Assembly (NCBI RefSeq): GCF_001507545.1
Contig: NZ_LQBP01000008.1
Coordinates: 176,534-240,533 of the forward strand
DNA: 64,000 nt
Source: Ruegeria profundi
GTDB lineage: Bacteria > Pseudomonadota > Alphaproteobacteria > Rhodobacterales > Rhodobacteraceae
Direction of reading: 5' to 3'
Below the pieces are notes generated by a model. The model ran no database searches. It worked only from the letters and a program-made list of their open reading frames with translations, and was not told where the DNA came from. Shown piece after piece: positions 48,919 through 60,582 of this stretch (position 1 is the stretch's first letter; each line of letters begins with the position of its first letter). A program made the translations under genes and the position numbers.

Positions 48919-49521
48919 TCAGGCAACGCCGGTCAGGAACACGATTCCTGCGAATGCAATCAATCCACCGGCACCGCGAACGGCAATTCTGCCAGCAGGC
49001 CACCGAACAAGTATTCCAAACGAAATACCGATAAGATGCAGTAAACCGGTTGAAACGACAAAACCAACTGCATAGGCGAAAGCGTTAACGGTTGTGGGAA
49101 GTTCGGTGCCATGCGCATAGCCGTGAAACACCGCAAAAGACCCGACAATCACAGCACAAACCCAAATTGGTGGCTTCACGGCAAAAACTATCATTATTCC
49201 CAGCACCACAGCGGAAAGAGCGATACCCGTTTCGATAGCCGGAATGGGAATCCCCAATATTCCCGCAACCGCGCCAAAGGCCATTACCAGCGGAAACACA
49301 ACAGGCAGAATCCAGACTGCAGGCGCTCCTAGAAAGGCACCCCACAGACCAACTGCGACCATTGCCGCCACGTGGTCCCACCCAAGTATAGGATGCGTGA
49401 AGCCTGCAACGAAGCCTCCGCCATAACCATCACCAGAGTGAGCGTGAGCTGCAAATGCGGTAAAACAATAGACCAAAGCAGACAAAAAAAGACCAGACGC
49501 AATGCGGGCGAGCAAAACCAA
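48919..49521 (-). CDS. HupE/UreJ family membrane protein
   Basis: 200 residues, signal peptide followed by GFVAGFTHPILGWDHVAAMV, the HupE/UreJ motif HPxxGxDH (Ni-binding type), and GSFAVFHGYAHGTELP with further His residues. About six helices. No hydrogenase or urease gene is visible in this window, so the metal and purpose are open. Confidence 0.8.
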   Translation of the reverse strand: MVLLARIASGLFLSALVYCFTAFAAHAHSGDGYGGGFVAGFTHPILGWDHVAAMVAVGLWGAFLGAPAVWILPVVFPLVMAFGAVAGILGIPIPAIETGIALSAVVLGIMIVFAVKPPIWVCAVIVGSFAVFHGYAHGTELPTTVNAFAYAVGFVVSTGLLHLIGISFGILVRWPAGRIAVRGAGGLIAFAGIVFLTGVA

Positions 49522-49992
49522 AACCCCTCAAAATATCCTAGGCTGATAGTGTCACTTTACTTTTTGTTGCAACTCAACCCAAGACGAGCGTTTGCATATT
49601 CTTGCCCCCCCCCAAAGAGTTCTGGTCAGGTCGTCGCAATGTCACTTAAAACCTATAAGCCAAAGCTCGGGTCATTCTGACTGAAATCATGCGTGGAGGC
49701 TCTGACGGAACGCTCTGCTGCATAGCCAACGCCAGATTGCCGGTAGCTAAACCTGGGCGACGTTTGATCCCGGAGGTGTCATTGATCACTTCGCAGGATG
49801 GCCTATTGCAGGTCATCTGACTTGACGCTGAAGCCATTCAAATCAGCTCGCCCCACAAATCTCCGGTCTACGTATCACGGGTGTCTATCATCGTTTCCCG
49901 TCGCTCAATTCTGCGTTCCATTTAAATTAATTCAGTTTTCCCGATCTTTCATGATCCGCTACTTTGCCCTCAGCGGCACAAGGAGCGAACTA
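49522..49992. other. Gap before the dioxygenase gene
   Basis: About 470 bases without a supported gene. It includes a C9 homopolymer (about 49604-49612). A 63-residue minus frame (49646-49837) ends in DTSGIKRRPGLATGN-like sequence that I do not recognise. Confidence 0.35.
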
Positions 49993-50814
49993 ATGGATAT
50001 TAGACCCCTCACAGGTAGTCTCGGGGCAGAAATCTTTGGAGCCGATATCCGAGACAGCAGCCAGTTCGAAAAGATCCACACAGCATTTGCTGAGCACTCC
50101 GTCATTATCCTCAGAGGGCAAAGCGCCAGCCCCAAGGACCACTTGAACTTTGCCCGCCGCTTTGGGCCGATCAACGTGAACCGCTTTTTCAAGCCGATCG
50201 ACGGCTACCCCGAAATCGCGACGGTCTTAAAGGAAAAGGACCAGAAAGAAGCGGTGGGCGAAGGCTGGCATACTGATCATTCCTATGATCAGGTTCCCGC
50301 CATGGGTTCGATCCTGCATGCCATCGAGATGCCGCCTTATGGAGGAGATACGTTGTTCGTGTCTATGAGGGCGGCTTACGAGGCCCTGTCAGATTCTATG
50401 CGTCGGTTCCTTGATGGGCTTACTGCCGTGCATTCTTCGCGCCATGTCTTCGGTGCTGCCGCGCAGAATAGCGAAGCCGCCAAGAGCGGAAGGCTGGGAA
50501 ATGCGGAAAAGGCCACCCAGGATGCACGCCACCCGGTTGTGATTACACACCCGCTCAGCGGGCACCGTGGGCTATTCGTGAACCCTGTTTTTACGACCTA
50601 TGTCGAAGAGCTCAGCGCGGAGGAGTCTTCCGCAATCTTGGCGATGCTCTATGAGCATTGCAAACAGCCCGAGTTCCAGTGCCGTGTTCGTTGGCGGGAA
50701 GGTGATATTACCATGTGGGACAACCGGGCCACTTGGCACAAGGCGATTAACGATTATCACGGTTTCCGCCGTCTGATGCACAGGGTTACGGTGGAAGGCG
50801 TAGCCTTGACCTAG
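49993..50814 (+). CDS. TauD/TfdA-family 2-oxoglutarate-dependent dioxygenase
   Basis: 273 residues from ATG 49993 (AAGGAG upstream; the longer frame extends into non-coding sequence). Iron ligands: GWHTDHSYDQ (H-x-D, about 95) and NRATWHKAINDYHG (distal His, about 242), and the 2-oxoglutarate Arg in FRRLMHRVTVEG. The family hydroxylates taurine, sulfonates, sulfate esters or aryloxyacids. Position near the sox locus would fit a sulfonate substrate, but the sequence alone does not show this. Confidence 0.88.
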   Translation: MDIRPLTGSLGAEIFGADIRDSSQFEKIHTAFAEHSVIILRGQSASPKDHLNFARRFGPINVNRFFKPIDGYPEIATVLKEKDQKEAVGEGWHTDHSYDQVPAMGSILHAIEMPPYGGDTLFVSMRAAYEALSDSMRRFLDGLTAVHSSRHVFGAAAQNSEAAKSGRLGNAEKATQDARHPVVITHPLSGHRGLFVNPVFTTYVEELSAEESSAILAMLYEHCKQPEFQCRVRWREGDITMWDNRATWHKAINDYHGFRRLMHRVTVEGVALT

Positions 50815-51162
50815 CAGCCACCTGCCATTGACTGCGACCGTGTGAAAAAAAGCCCGTGCGCACAGTAAGAATCCCGGTGCCAGTCGTTTTGCAGAGTTTA
50901 CCCGATAACCGCACTTCGCGTTTTTTCATCCAAGGACGTTACCGACAAACAAGCTTTCTTTTTTACGAAGCCGGTGCGGCAACTGTTAGGCTGGTTTCAA
51001 CCAGTTGCAGTCCTTTACCGCCGTAGACGCGTACAACATTGAGATTGCCTATTGAAAGTCGACGGCTCTTCTCGCTCAAAAAGAAAGTGATTGCAGGCGG
51101 CAGTGTAAGCCGCTGGGGAAATGGTATTCCTCTACAGCAGCCAATGCGCGCAGTGCCTCAGA
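50815..51162. other. Intergenic gap, nothing supported
   Basis: About 350 bases between convergent genes. No clear terminator, RNA gene or repeat is seen. Confidence 0.4.
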
Positions 51163-51681
51163 TCAGCAGAGGTGTTTGTACATATAGGTTGTCGGTTCCA
51201 GCTGGTCTTCGAACGGGTTGCGGCAAAAATTCGGTATCTCTCCGGCGATCTGAAAACCTAGGCTCTGATACAATAGGCGTGATGGATCTGAACTGCGCGT
51301 ATCCAGCACCAACAGAGTGCGACCCAGAGCGACGGCACGATCCTCAAGCGCGACCATCAGGGTTCGTCCCAACCCTTGGCGTCTGGCATGTGGATGAACC
51401 AGTAGCTTGGCAACATCGGCGCGATGCGGCTGGTTCGGCATCGCCGCCGGGATGAGCTGCACCGTGCCTAAAACGCGTCCTTTGTCATGGGCCGCAAAAA
51501 TATCCATCGCGCCGAAGTCCAGATTCGGGCGTACTTTGGTCCGCCAATATGCGTGTGACTGATCCAGCGTAAAGGGCAAGATAAATCCAACACTCGCCCC
51601 ATCCTGCACACAGGCGTGCAGGATATCGGTGAGGTCACTCACTGCCGCGTCAAAGCCCTCTACGTCGAGACGCGAAATCAT
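51163..51681 (-). CDS. GNAT-family N-acetyltransferase
   Basis: 172 residues with the acetyl-CoA signature VHPHARRQGLGRTLMVALED (R/Q-x-x-G-x-G/A, about 104-123) and an upstream beta strand GTVQLIPAAMPNQPHRADVA. Single GNAT domain. Starts in a 4-bp ATGA overlap with the XRE-cupin regulator gene, so the pair is co-expressed. Substrate unknown. Confidence 0.88.
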   Translation of the reverse strand: MISRLDVEGFDAAVSDLTDILHACVQDGASVGFILPFTLDQSHAYWRTKVRPNLDFGAMDIFAAHDKGRVLGTVQLIPAAMPNQPHRADVAKLLVHPHARRQGLGRTLMVALEDRAVALGRTLLVLDTRSSDPSRLLYQSLGFQIAGEIPNFCRNPFEDQLEPTTYMYKHLC

Positions 51682-52235
51682 ATCAGCACCAACAAATATC
51701 GAGCCCCACGCTCAAGCGACGTTTCAAATCGGGTTGAACCCGAAAGATGATAACGCAGGCAATCCCCGCCACTCAGATCGTGGGCAACGGCATCCACGGT
51801 CAGCGTTAAAGCGCCATCCAACATGATCAAGTGATGCTCCTGCCCCGGTTTTGGTGGCGCGTCGTACGAGATCACGGTACCCGGTGGCAAATGGCCCTCA
51901 ACAACCTCTGCGCTGAGACCGTTGGCGGGCGGGGATACCGAGCGGCGGGTGAATCCGGTTTCCGGGTCACTCCATTCGGGCTGCCGCTCGAACGGGACAC
52001 GCGGATCGAAACTGTCTTCGACCATCATAAGAAGCCGAGACATCGGCAGCCCATAGGCGGCGCAAAGTCTACCCAGAGTTTCGGCCGTTGGACTGACACT
52101 TCCCTTTTCTAAACGAGATAGCGTCGCGCGACTGATCCCGCTTTGGTCTGCCATCTGATCAAGGGACAATCCGTGGCTTTGGCGCAATTCACCAAGGCGT
52201 TTGGCGAGGCGGTTCGAGAGGTCATCCAGCATCAT
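51678..52235 (-). CDS. XRE-family regulator with C-terminal cupin
   Basis: 185 residues. Helix-turn-helix at about 10-64 (LGELRQSHGLSLDQMADQSG, ISRATLSRLEKGSVSPTAE), then a cupin barrel (HLIMLDGALTLTVDAVAHDL, GDCLRYHLSG) that usually senses a small molecule. This is the PuuR/SutR-type architecture. Coupled to the GNAT gene, which may modify its ligand or a related compound. Confidence 0.9.
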   Translation of the reverse strand: MMLDDLSNRLAKRLGELRQSHGLSLDQMADQSGISRATLSRLEKGSVSPTAETLGRLCAAYGLPMSRLLMMVEDSFDPRVPFERQPEWSDPETGFTRRSVSPPANGLSAEVVEGHLPPGTVISYDAPPKPGQEHHLIMLDGALTLTVDAVAHDLSGGDCLRYHLSGSTRFETSLERGARYLLVLI

Positions 52236-52249
52236 TCACATACGAGAAA

Positions 52250-52262
52250 AATTATCATAATT
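52250..52262. promoter_or_regulatory. Palindrome upstream of the XRE-cupin gene
   Basis: AATTAT-C-ATAATT, a perfect 6-bp inverted repeat 15 bp before the start codon, in an AT-rich tract. A natural candidate for autoregulation by the XRE protein. Confidence 0.5.
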
Positions 52263-52296
52263 GAGATTATAGACAGAAAATAAATTCATATCAATA

Positions 52297-52328
52297 AGAA
52301 AGGGCGCAGAGAAACCTTTGCGCCCTTC
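52297..52328 (-). terminator. Terminator after the iron-binding protein gene
   Basis: On the minus strand AGGGCGCA...TGCGCCCT (stem 52301-52308 with 52319-52326) is followed by TTCTTATT. It lies 25 bp after the stop. Confidence 0.75.
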
Positions 52329-52352
52329 CAACGTCTCGGGTTGAAAGTGGTC

Positions 52353-53372
52353 TTACTTCCAGCCGGCCTCGTTAAAGATTTTCTGGGCTTCGGGCAGGTT
52401 CTTGGCAACGTCGGACAGGCTTACCTCATCCGCGTTGAAGTCACCTAGTGCTTTGACCGAGTCTGCAAGCTCTACGCCATCGACCGCAGGGAACTCATCG
52501 TTGCCGGCCGAGAAATACTGCTGGGCCGAGTCACTGGCCAGGTATTCCAGGAATAGGATCGCGTTCTCCTTGTTTGGTGCATTTGCGGCAACACCGGCAC
52601 CCGATAGGTTCATATGTGCGCCGGTGCTGTTCTGGTTGGGGAACACCCAGCCGATCGAGTCGATGTCCGAAGACACGCCTTTGACGTCTTTGCGGATGGC
52701 CCGCGCAAAGTAGTATGTGTTCGACACGGCGATGTCACATTCGCCTGACACCAAACCACGCAGCTGATCGGTGTCGCCGCCCTGCGGTTCACGCGCCATG
52801 TTGGCGACAATACCTTCGGCCCAGGCTTTGGCGGCCTCAGGACCGTCATGGGTGATGATGGATGCCAGCAGGGTCTGGTTGTAGGTATTTGTCGAAGACC
52901 GGATGCACACCAGGCCTTCATAATCGGGCTTTGCCAAATCGGCATAGGTGGCGGGCGGATTGGTCAGATTTTCCTTATCGTAAAAAATGATACGGCCACG
53001 TTGGGAAAAACCGAACCACTGATTGTCGCCGTCTTGCAGATTGGCGGGGATACGCTCTTCCAGAACTGCGCTTTCAACCGGTTGCAAAATGCCCGCGTTT
53101 TTGGCCCGCTCCAGACGCGAGGTGTCGACGGTCAGCAACACATCCGCAGGTGAGTTCGCGCCTTCGGCTTCCATCCGTGCGATCAATTCATCAGCCTTAC
53201 CTTCGATACGGTTGATGGTGATCCCGGTCGCCTCTTCAAAATCGCTATAGAGGCGTTCGTCAGTATCGTAGTGGCGCGAGGAATACAGGTTCAATTCTCC
53301 CTCGGCGGCGACAGTGGTTGACATCAGCGCCAACAGAGCGGCGGTAGCGCAGGTAGAGGGTTTCAGCATCAT
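52353..53372 (-). CDS. Periplasmic Fe(III)-binding protein of an ABC transporter
   Basis: 339 residues from ATG 53372 (GAGAGAT upstream; starts at 53384/53399 are possible). Signal peptide ending TTVAAEG. The FutA/FbpA/IdiA family: NLYSSRHYDTDERLYSDFE, ADVLLTVDTSRL, and the twin-Tyr iron site SNTYYFARAI (about 222). No permease or ATPase gene is adjacent in the window, so the transporter must be encoded elsewhere or the protein is an orphan. Confidence 0.88.
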   Translation of the reverse strand: MMLKPSTCATAALLALMSTTVAAEGELNLYSSRHYDTDERLYSDFEEATGITINRIEGKADELIARMEAEGANSPADVLLTVDTSRLERAKNAGILQPVESAVLEERIPANLQDGDNQWFGFSQRGRIIFYDKENLTNPPATYADLAKPDYEGLVCIRSSTNTYNQTLLASIITHDGPEAAKAWAEGIVANMAREPQGGDTDQLRGLVSGECDIAVSNTYYFARAIRKDVKGVSSDIDSIGWVFPNQNSTGAHMNLSGAGVAANAPNKENAILFLEYLASDSAQQYFSAGNDEFPAVDGVELADSVKALGDFNADEVSLSDVAKNLPEAQKIFNEAGWK

Positions 53373-53594
53373 ATCTCTCAACATCGTGAATCGTTGCATT
53401 TATTCCTGAGTGAAACAGTCAATGATACGATTTTTCTGCGAATGCAAGTAAATCCGACAAAAAAACTTGGAAAAATGATTGTCGTCTTCAGACGCCAAGA
53501 GTCCAATGATCTGCACGTCCTTTTTGTCACGTCAGCTGGGGGCGGCGGCTTGCCGGTGCAGCAGCGTTGAAAACGTCAGGCATACTGTGCGCAC

Positions 53595-53620
53595 AAAAAA
53601 ACCGCACCCAAGGGTGCGGT
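53595..53620 (-). terminator. rpmJ terminator
   Basis: On the minus strand ACCGCACCC-TT-GGGTGCGGT followed by TTTTTT, an excellent factor-independent terminator about 27 bp after the rpmJ stop. Confidence 0.9.
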
Positions 53621-53646
53621 TCCTTTGTTACAATTGTGCGTAAGTC

Positions 53647-53772
53647 TTAGCCTTGACGTGCTTTGAACTTGCGCTGCGTCTTGTTGATCACGTAGACGCG
53701 GCCTTTGCGACGCACAACCCGGCAATCACGGTGCCGGTTCTTGAGCGAGCGGAGCGAGTTCCTGACCTTCAT
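53647..53772 (-). CDS. rpmJ: Ribosomal protein bL36, zinc-free type
   Basis: 41 residues ([20 protein letters not shown].., ending RKFKARQG) from ATG 53772. Only one cysteine remains of the usual CxxC..CxxxxH zinc set, so this is the C-minus form that does not need zinc. The 41-residue length with a [11 protein letters not shown] tail matches alphaproteobacterial bL36. It stands alone with its own terminator. Confidence 0.95.
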   Translation of the reverse strand: MKVRNSLRSLKNRHRDCRVVRRKGRVYVINKTQRKFKARQG

Positions 53773-53862
53773 GGGTCTGTCTCCAATCTGCGGCGCCTTC
53801 ATCAAAGACGTGGCCAGCGCCTGGGTTAGCGGGTGCCCCGGATACCCGGAACAGTGAAACGA

Positions 53863-53937
53863 TGGTGGGCGGTACAAGGATCGAACTTGTGACCCCTTCG
53901 ATGTCAACGAAGTGCTCTACCGCTGAGCTAACCGCCC
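53863..53937 (-). tRNA. tRNA-Val (anticodon GAC)
   Basis: A canonical 75-nt tRNA with encoded CCA: acceptor GGGCGGT/ACCGCCC, D-arm with AGCTCAGCGGTAGAGC, anticodon loop TTGACAT (GAC at 34-36), T-arm with GTTCGATC. Normal class I structure, unlike the two class II tRNA-like genes at 22.7 and 29.5 kb. Confidence 0.95.
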
Positions 53938-54085
53938 ACGAACCTTTGCGTTACCCTGCCCCAAAACGAAATGGGGCGCAGAGACCCGCGCCGGTAGCGG
54001 GGTCTATAAAAGGACTCGCCAAGGGGTTCAAGGGGTTTGGCAGAACTATTTTCCGGTCTATGTTCGATCTGAACAAGGAGTCACC

Positions 54086-54946
54086 ATGCAGAACATCCCC
54101 TATGTACTGGATATGCCGACCAGCCGCACATCTTGCGTTGTTTTTTCGTCTCCTCACAGTGGTCGGAACTACCCCCAAGCGCTTTTGAAGCGGACGGTTT
54201 TGAACGAAAGCATGATTCGGTCGTCGGAAGATGCCTTTGTAGACCAGTTGTTTTCTGCAGCGACCTTGTTTGGCGCGCCGATGATATCGGCCGTAATGCC
54301 GCGCGCGTATCTGGACCTTAACCGCAATGCGGATGAGTTGGACCCGGCATTGATACAAGGTGCGCGCCGCTCTGGACATAACCCGCGCGTCGCGTCGGGC
54401 CTTGGGGTGATTCCGCGCGTCGTGGCGAATGGGCGCGCGATTTATCGCGGGAAGCTGACCATGGATGAGGCGCGTCTGCGCATCGACACTTGTTGGCGTC
54501 CTTATCATGCGCGCGTCAAATCCTTGCTGAAGGAATCCCATGACGCATTCGGGCAGGCGATCCTGGTTGATTGCCACTCGATGCCGCATGAAGCTGTTGC
54601 GATGGTCGGCAGTTCAAAAACCAGCCGTCCGGATGTGGTTTTAGGGGATCGGTTCGGCGCGTCAGCCTCGGCTGAGGTTGTGGACAGAATCGAAGCAGCC
54701 TGCGTCGCCGCCGGTTTGAATGTCGCACGCAACGCGCCCTTTGCCGGGGCCTATGTCACCCAGACCTACGGCCGCCCCGCCCGCCATCAGCATGCGGTTC
54801 AGATCGAAGTTGATCGGGCGCTGTACATGGATGAAGTCAAAATAGAACCGAACGAGAATTTCGCGGCATTTCAGGAAACACTGCGCGATATCATTCGGGA
54901 TATCGCCAGCATTGGGAATGAATCGCTGCGTCTGGCGGCCGAGTAG
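54086..54946 (+). CDS. N-formylglutamate amidohydrolase family
   Basis: 286 residues. Metal and active-site motifs: SSPHSGRNYP (about 16-25), SSEDAFVDQLF, DLNRNADELDP and VDCHSMPHEA. The family removes formyl from N-formylglutamate at the end of histidine breakdown, but related proteins occur outside hut operons, as here. Start by CAAGGAGTCACC upstream. Confidence 0.85.
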   Translation: MQNIPYVLDMPTSRTSCVVFSSPHSGRNYPQALLKRTVLNESMIRSSEDAFVDQLFSAATLFGAPMISAVMPRAYLDLNRNADELDPALIQGARRSGHNPRVASGLGVIPRVVANGRAIYRGKLTMDEARLRIDTCWRPYHARVKSLLKESHDAFGQAILVDCHSMPHEAVAMVGSSKTSRPDVVLGDRFGASASAEVVDRIEAACVAAGLNVARNAPFAGAYVTQTYGRPARHQHAVQIEVDRALYMDEVKIEPNENFAAFQETLRDIIRDIASIGNESLRLAAE

Positions 54947-54948
54947 AC

Positions 54949-56202
54949 TCAGCGCAGGGCGCGGCCTTTTACAATCGCATCGCTGCCAAAACGGCGTCGG
55001 ATTTCGTCCGTTGCGCGCTCGGCCTGCGACCGCTGGGTCGCTGCAGGGTCCAGCAAATCGCCGGAGATGTCGGCCTGCGACTCGGGACACAGGTCTGACA
55101 GGCCAACCCCTAACAGGCGATATGGCCCTTGATCCCCGACCTGATCAAACAGCCCGCGGGCGGTGCGATACAGACGGTCTGCGATCTGCGTGGGGTCATG
55201 CAATGAGACACGTCGTGTGATGATCTTGTGGTTTGATCTCTTGAGCTTCAATGTGACGACCCGGCCAGCCAATCCTTTGGCCTTGGCGCGATCGGCAACC
55301 TTTTCAGCCATGCGCCAAAGATGACCGTCCAGAATGTCGAGGCTGGCCGTATCCTCGAAAAAAGTGGTCTCATTGCTGATGGATTTCATCGGCTCATGGG
55401 CCGAGACGCGCCTTTTGTCCTGCCCGCGCGCCAAGTGCCACAGCCGATAGCCCATGGAGCCGAACCGTGCTGTCAGCGCCTCCTGATCCCAGCGCAGCAG
55501 ATCGGAGAAGCTGCGGATACCCGCACGATCAAGAGACGCCTGCGCAGCGGGCCCGATACCCCAGATCAGTCGAACGGGTTTGTCATGCAGAAACTCGGCG
55601 GTTTCGACCTTGCCGATCACCGAAAACCCGCGCGGCTTGTCGAGGTCCGAGGCGACCTTGGCCAGGAACTTGTTATGTGACAACCCAATCGAGCCGGTCA
55701 CACCCAGTTCATCTTTCATCCGCTTTACCAGTCGCGCCAGCATCACGGCAGGCGGGGCACCGTGCAGGCGTTGGGTGCCGGACAGGTCCATGAAAGCTTC
55801 GTCCAGCGACAGGGGTTCAACGACTGGGGTCAGCTCGTCCATCATTTTACGAATCTCGCGTGAGACCTCGGCATAGACAGACATGCGCGGCTTGATAACC
55901 ACAGCATCTGGGCAAAGCTGGAGGGCTTTGAACATTGGCATGGCCGACCGTACCCCACGGATTCGCGCAACGTAGCAGGCGGTGGAAACCACTCCGCGAC
56001 GGCCGCCACCGATTATTACGGGTTTGTCAGCCAGTTCCGGATTGTCGCGTTTCTCGACCGAGGCATAAAACGCATCGCAATCCATATGCGCGATGGACAG
56101 GTCGAAAAGCTCGGGGTGCATCTGGACGCGCGGGCTGCCGCAAGCAGGGCAGCGCCGTTCATCCGTCAATGTGGTCAAGCAATCTCGGCAGAGACCGGGC
56201 AT
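54949..56202 (-). CDS. dinB: DNA polymerase IV with an N-terminal zinc ribbon
   Basis: 417 residues from ATG 56202. A Cys4 ribbon (CRDCLTTLTDERRCPACG, about 4-21) precedes the Y-family polymerase: MDCDAFYASVE (catalytic Asp), SLDEAFMDLSG (Asp-Glu), PEHELPFD-like region absent, GSIGLSHNKFLAKVASDLDKP, and a little-finger domain. Translesion polymerase. The zinc ribbon extension is typical of some Rhodobacteraceae DinB and may modify recruitment. Confidence 0.93.
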   Translation of the reverse strand: MPGLCRDCLTTLTDERRCPACGSPRVQMHPELFDLSIAHMDCDAFYASVEKRDNPELADKPVIIGGGRRGVVSTACYVARIRGVRSAMPMFKALQLCPDAVVIKPRMSVYAEVSREIRKMMDELTPVVEPLSLDEAFMDLSGTQRLHGAPPAVMLARLVKRMKDELGVTGSIGLSHNKFLAKVASDLDKPRGFSVIGKVETAEFLHDKPVRLIWGIGPAAQASLDRAGIRSFSDLLRWDQEALTARFGSMGYRLWHLARGQDKRRVSAHEPMKSISNETTFFEDTASLDILDGHLWRMAEKVADRAKAKGLAGRVVTLKLKRSNHKIITRRVSLHDPTQIADRLYRTARGLFDQVGDQGPYRLLGVGLSDLCPESQADISGDLLDPAATQRSQAERATDEIRRRFGSDAIVKGRALR

Positions 56203-56561
56203 GTAGTTTTCCCGCCTTCCGTGCGATCCCGTCAGCGGTTTGCATATACCAACCGCCACGGATGCGCAAAGAGTTGGCGCGTATAGACATCATAGTCTTT
56301 GTTCAGAAGAAGACCCCCCGCGAAGTGGCGGGGGGAGGTAACGGACCACAGGAAGAAACGGTCCGCGGGGAGTATTACCTGTCTAGAATCGCTAAAAAAC
56401 GGGGGTTTCGATAGCGCCTAGGTCACACTTGGAAAACTCGTGTTTTGCCTGTGTGTTTTGGGGCACAGGGACGAATTGGGGGCAGTCCGTAGAAAAGTGA
56501 CGCAAGGTCAACTGGTTGCAGGGCGATTCAGCGCGGAATCCCGCCAGTTTTGTTTGGCGTT
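56203..56561. other. Gap between dinB and pyrF with a GC hairpin
   Basis: About 360 bases. A strong inverted repeat CCCCCCGC-GAAGTG-GCGGGGGG (about 56315-56336) could end the pyrF transcript, though it lacks a T-run. No other gene is supported. Confidence 0.5.
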
Positions 56562-57266
56562 TCAGTGCCGTGTCAAGGAATTTAACTCAGCAAGAACCGC
56601 CTCTGCCGCGGCCTTTGGATTCTCTGCCTGATAGATCGGACGCCCGACAACGATATGGTCCGCGCCATCGCCGATTGCACTGGCGGGTGTTGCGACGCGT
56701 TTCTGATCGCCTAATGCCGCACCGGCCGGGCGCACACCGGGCGTCACGATCAGACGGCCTTCGGCTTGGGGCAGGGCGCGGACCAGGGCAGCTTCGCGGG
56801 GGCTGGCGATGACGCCATCGGCACCGGCCTCAAGCGCGCGGGCCGCCCGTTCTACCACCAGCTCTTGCACGTCGCCGTCTTTCATCAGACAGGCATCCAG
56901 ATCCTCGCGGTTTAGCGAGGTAAGGATGGTGACGGCCAGAATCTTCAAATCTTTGCCCGAAGCGCCCTCTTTCGCTGCGCGCACCACGTGGGGGTCGCCA
57001 TGAACGGTCAAAAAATCCAGATCGAACTGCGCCAACCCGCGCACCGCATTCTCTACCGTATTGCCGATGTCGAACAGTTTCATGTCCAGAAAAATGCGCT
57101 TGCCGTAATCTTGCTTGAGTTCGTTCGCCAAGGCCAATCCGCCGCCGGTCAGCATTCCCAGCCCGATTTTGTAGAAGGACACGGTATCCCCCAGACGCTC
57201 AGCCATGGCCAATCCCTGCAGGGCGTTTGGAACATCTAGGGCAACGATCAGGCGGTCATCGGACAT
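56562..57266 (-). CDS. pyrF: Orotidine 5'-phosphate decarboxylase
   Basis: 234 residues. Catalytic network in FLDMKLFDIGNTVENAV (Lys/Asp, about 56-72), VTPGVRPAGAALGDQKRVAT and DHIVVGRPIYQAENP. Last step of UMP synthesis. Complete. Divergent from the lipoprotein gene. Confidence 0.96.
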   Translation of the reverse strand: MSDDRLIVALDVPNALQGLAMAERLGDTVSFYKIGLGMLTGGGLALANELKQDYGKRIFLDMKLFDIGNTVENAVRGLAQFDLDFLTVHGDPHVVRAAKEGASGKDLKILAVTILTSLNREDLDACLMKDGDVQELVVERAARALEAGADGVIASPREAALVRALPQAEGRLIVTPGVRPAGAALGDQKRVATPASAIGDGADHIVVGRPIYQAENPKAAAEAVLAELNSLTRH

Positions 57267-57416
57267 CGGGCAGGCTCCTTTTTGGCAAACGCCTGCGTCC
57301 TAGCGGGTTCCGCGCCCGCTGTCCATGCAGGACAGTCCTGCGATCAAGATCAGGCAGATAGGAACAGATTGTGTTATGCTGCCGGTTGCTAAGCGCGACT
57401 AACGGATGGGGAGAGC

Positions 57417-57737
57417 ATGAGACAAGTGTTGATAGCAGGACTCCTGATGGCTCTGGCGGGATGTCAGGATACATCACCGCAAAGCGGGGAATCGAACACG
57501 GTCACCGGACCGCCACCCAACGATGATTTGCGCTTCGTGCGCGGGTATCGATCTGGCGATGACGACTGTCAGCTGACCGGAGAAACGGCGTTTACGGTCA
57601 ATTTTCTGGATGACGCTGCAGACTTGGTTTCCTGTCCGACGGGCAGTGATGCAGACCGGTCATTGGTCGAAATGTACCCTGCGCGCGAAGTGGCGCAAAC
57701 CGGCGGCTATACGGTTTACTCGATCCCGCGCCAATAG
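57417..57737 (+). CDS. Small lipoprotein
   Basis: 106 residues, lipobox LMALAGC (Cys about 16) after a short signal, then a proline-rich tether and a soluble body with two more cysteines (DDCQLTGET and DLVSCPTGSD). GGGGAGAG precedes the ATG. Roseobacter genomes often carry such a gene near clpB; function is not known. Confidence 0.75.
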   Translation: MRQVLIAGLLMALAGCQDTSPQSGESNTVTGPPPNDDLRFVRGYRSGDDDCQLTGETAFTVNFLDDAADLVSCPTGSDADRSLVEMYPAREVAQTGGYTVYSIPRQ

Positions 57738-57872
57738 GCCGTTTGGGCGCGAATCTGAGATTTAGACACTTGAACGAACGAAGATATTTCCCAGATTGGA
57801 ATCGAGGCCCAGTTCGACGCGTGCCGCCAAGCGGGCGCGTCACACCTAGGGCGCTTTGAAAAGGAGAATACA

Positions 57873-60491
<2,619 letters not shown>

Positions 60492-60509
60492 GCGCTCTTA
60501 AACGAACAT

Positions 60510-60541
60510 GAAACCCGCCCTTTCCCAGGGCGGGTTTTTCT
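60510..60541 (+). terminator. clpB terminator
   Basis: AACCCGCCC-TTTCCCA-GGGCGGGTTTTT, a standard factor-independent terminator 20 bp after the clpB stop. It excludes the upstream ATG 60508 as the dgt start. Confidence 0.92.
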
Positions 60542-60582
60542 GTCACGAACCCTCTGAAATTGTTGGAAAGGAAGTCTTCTGC

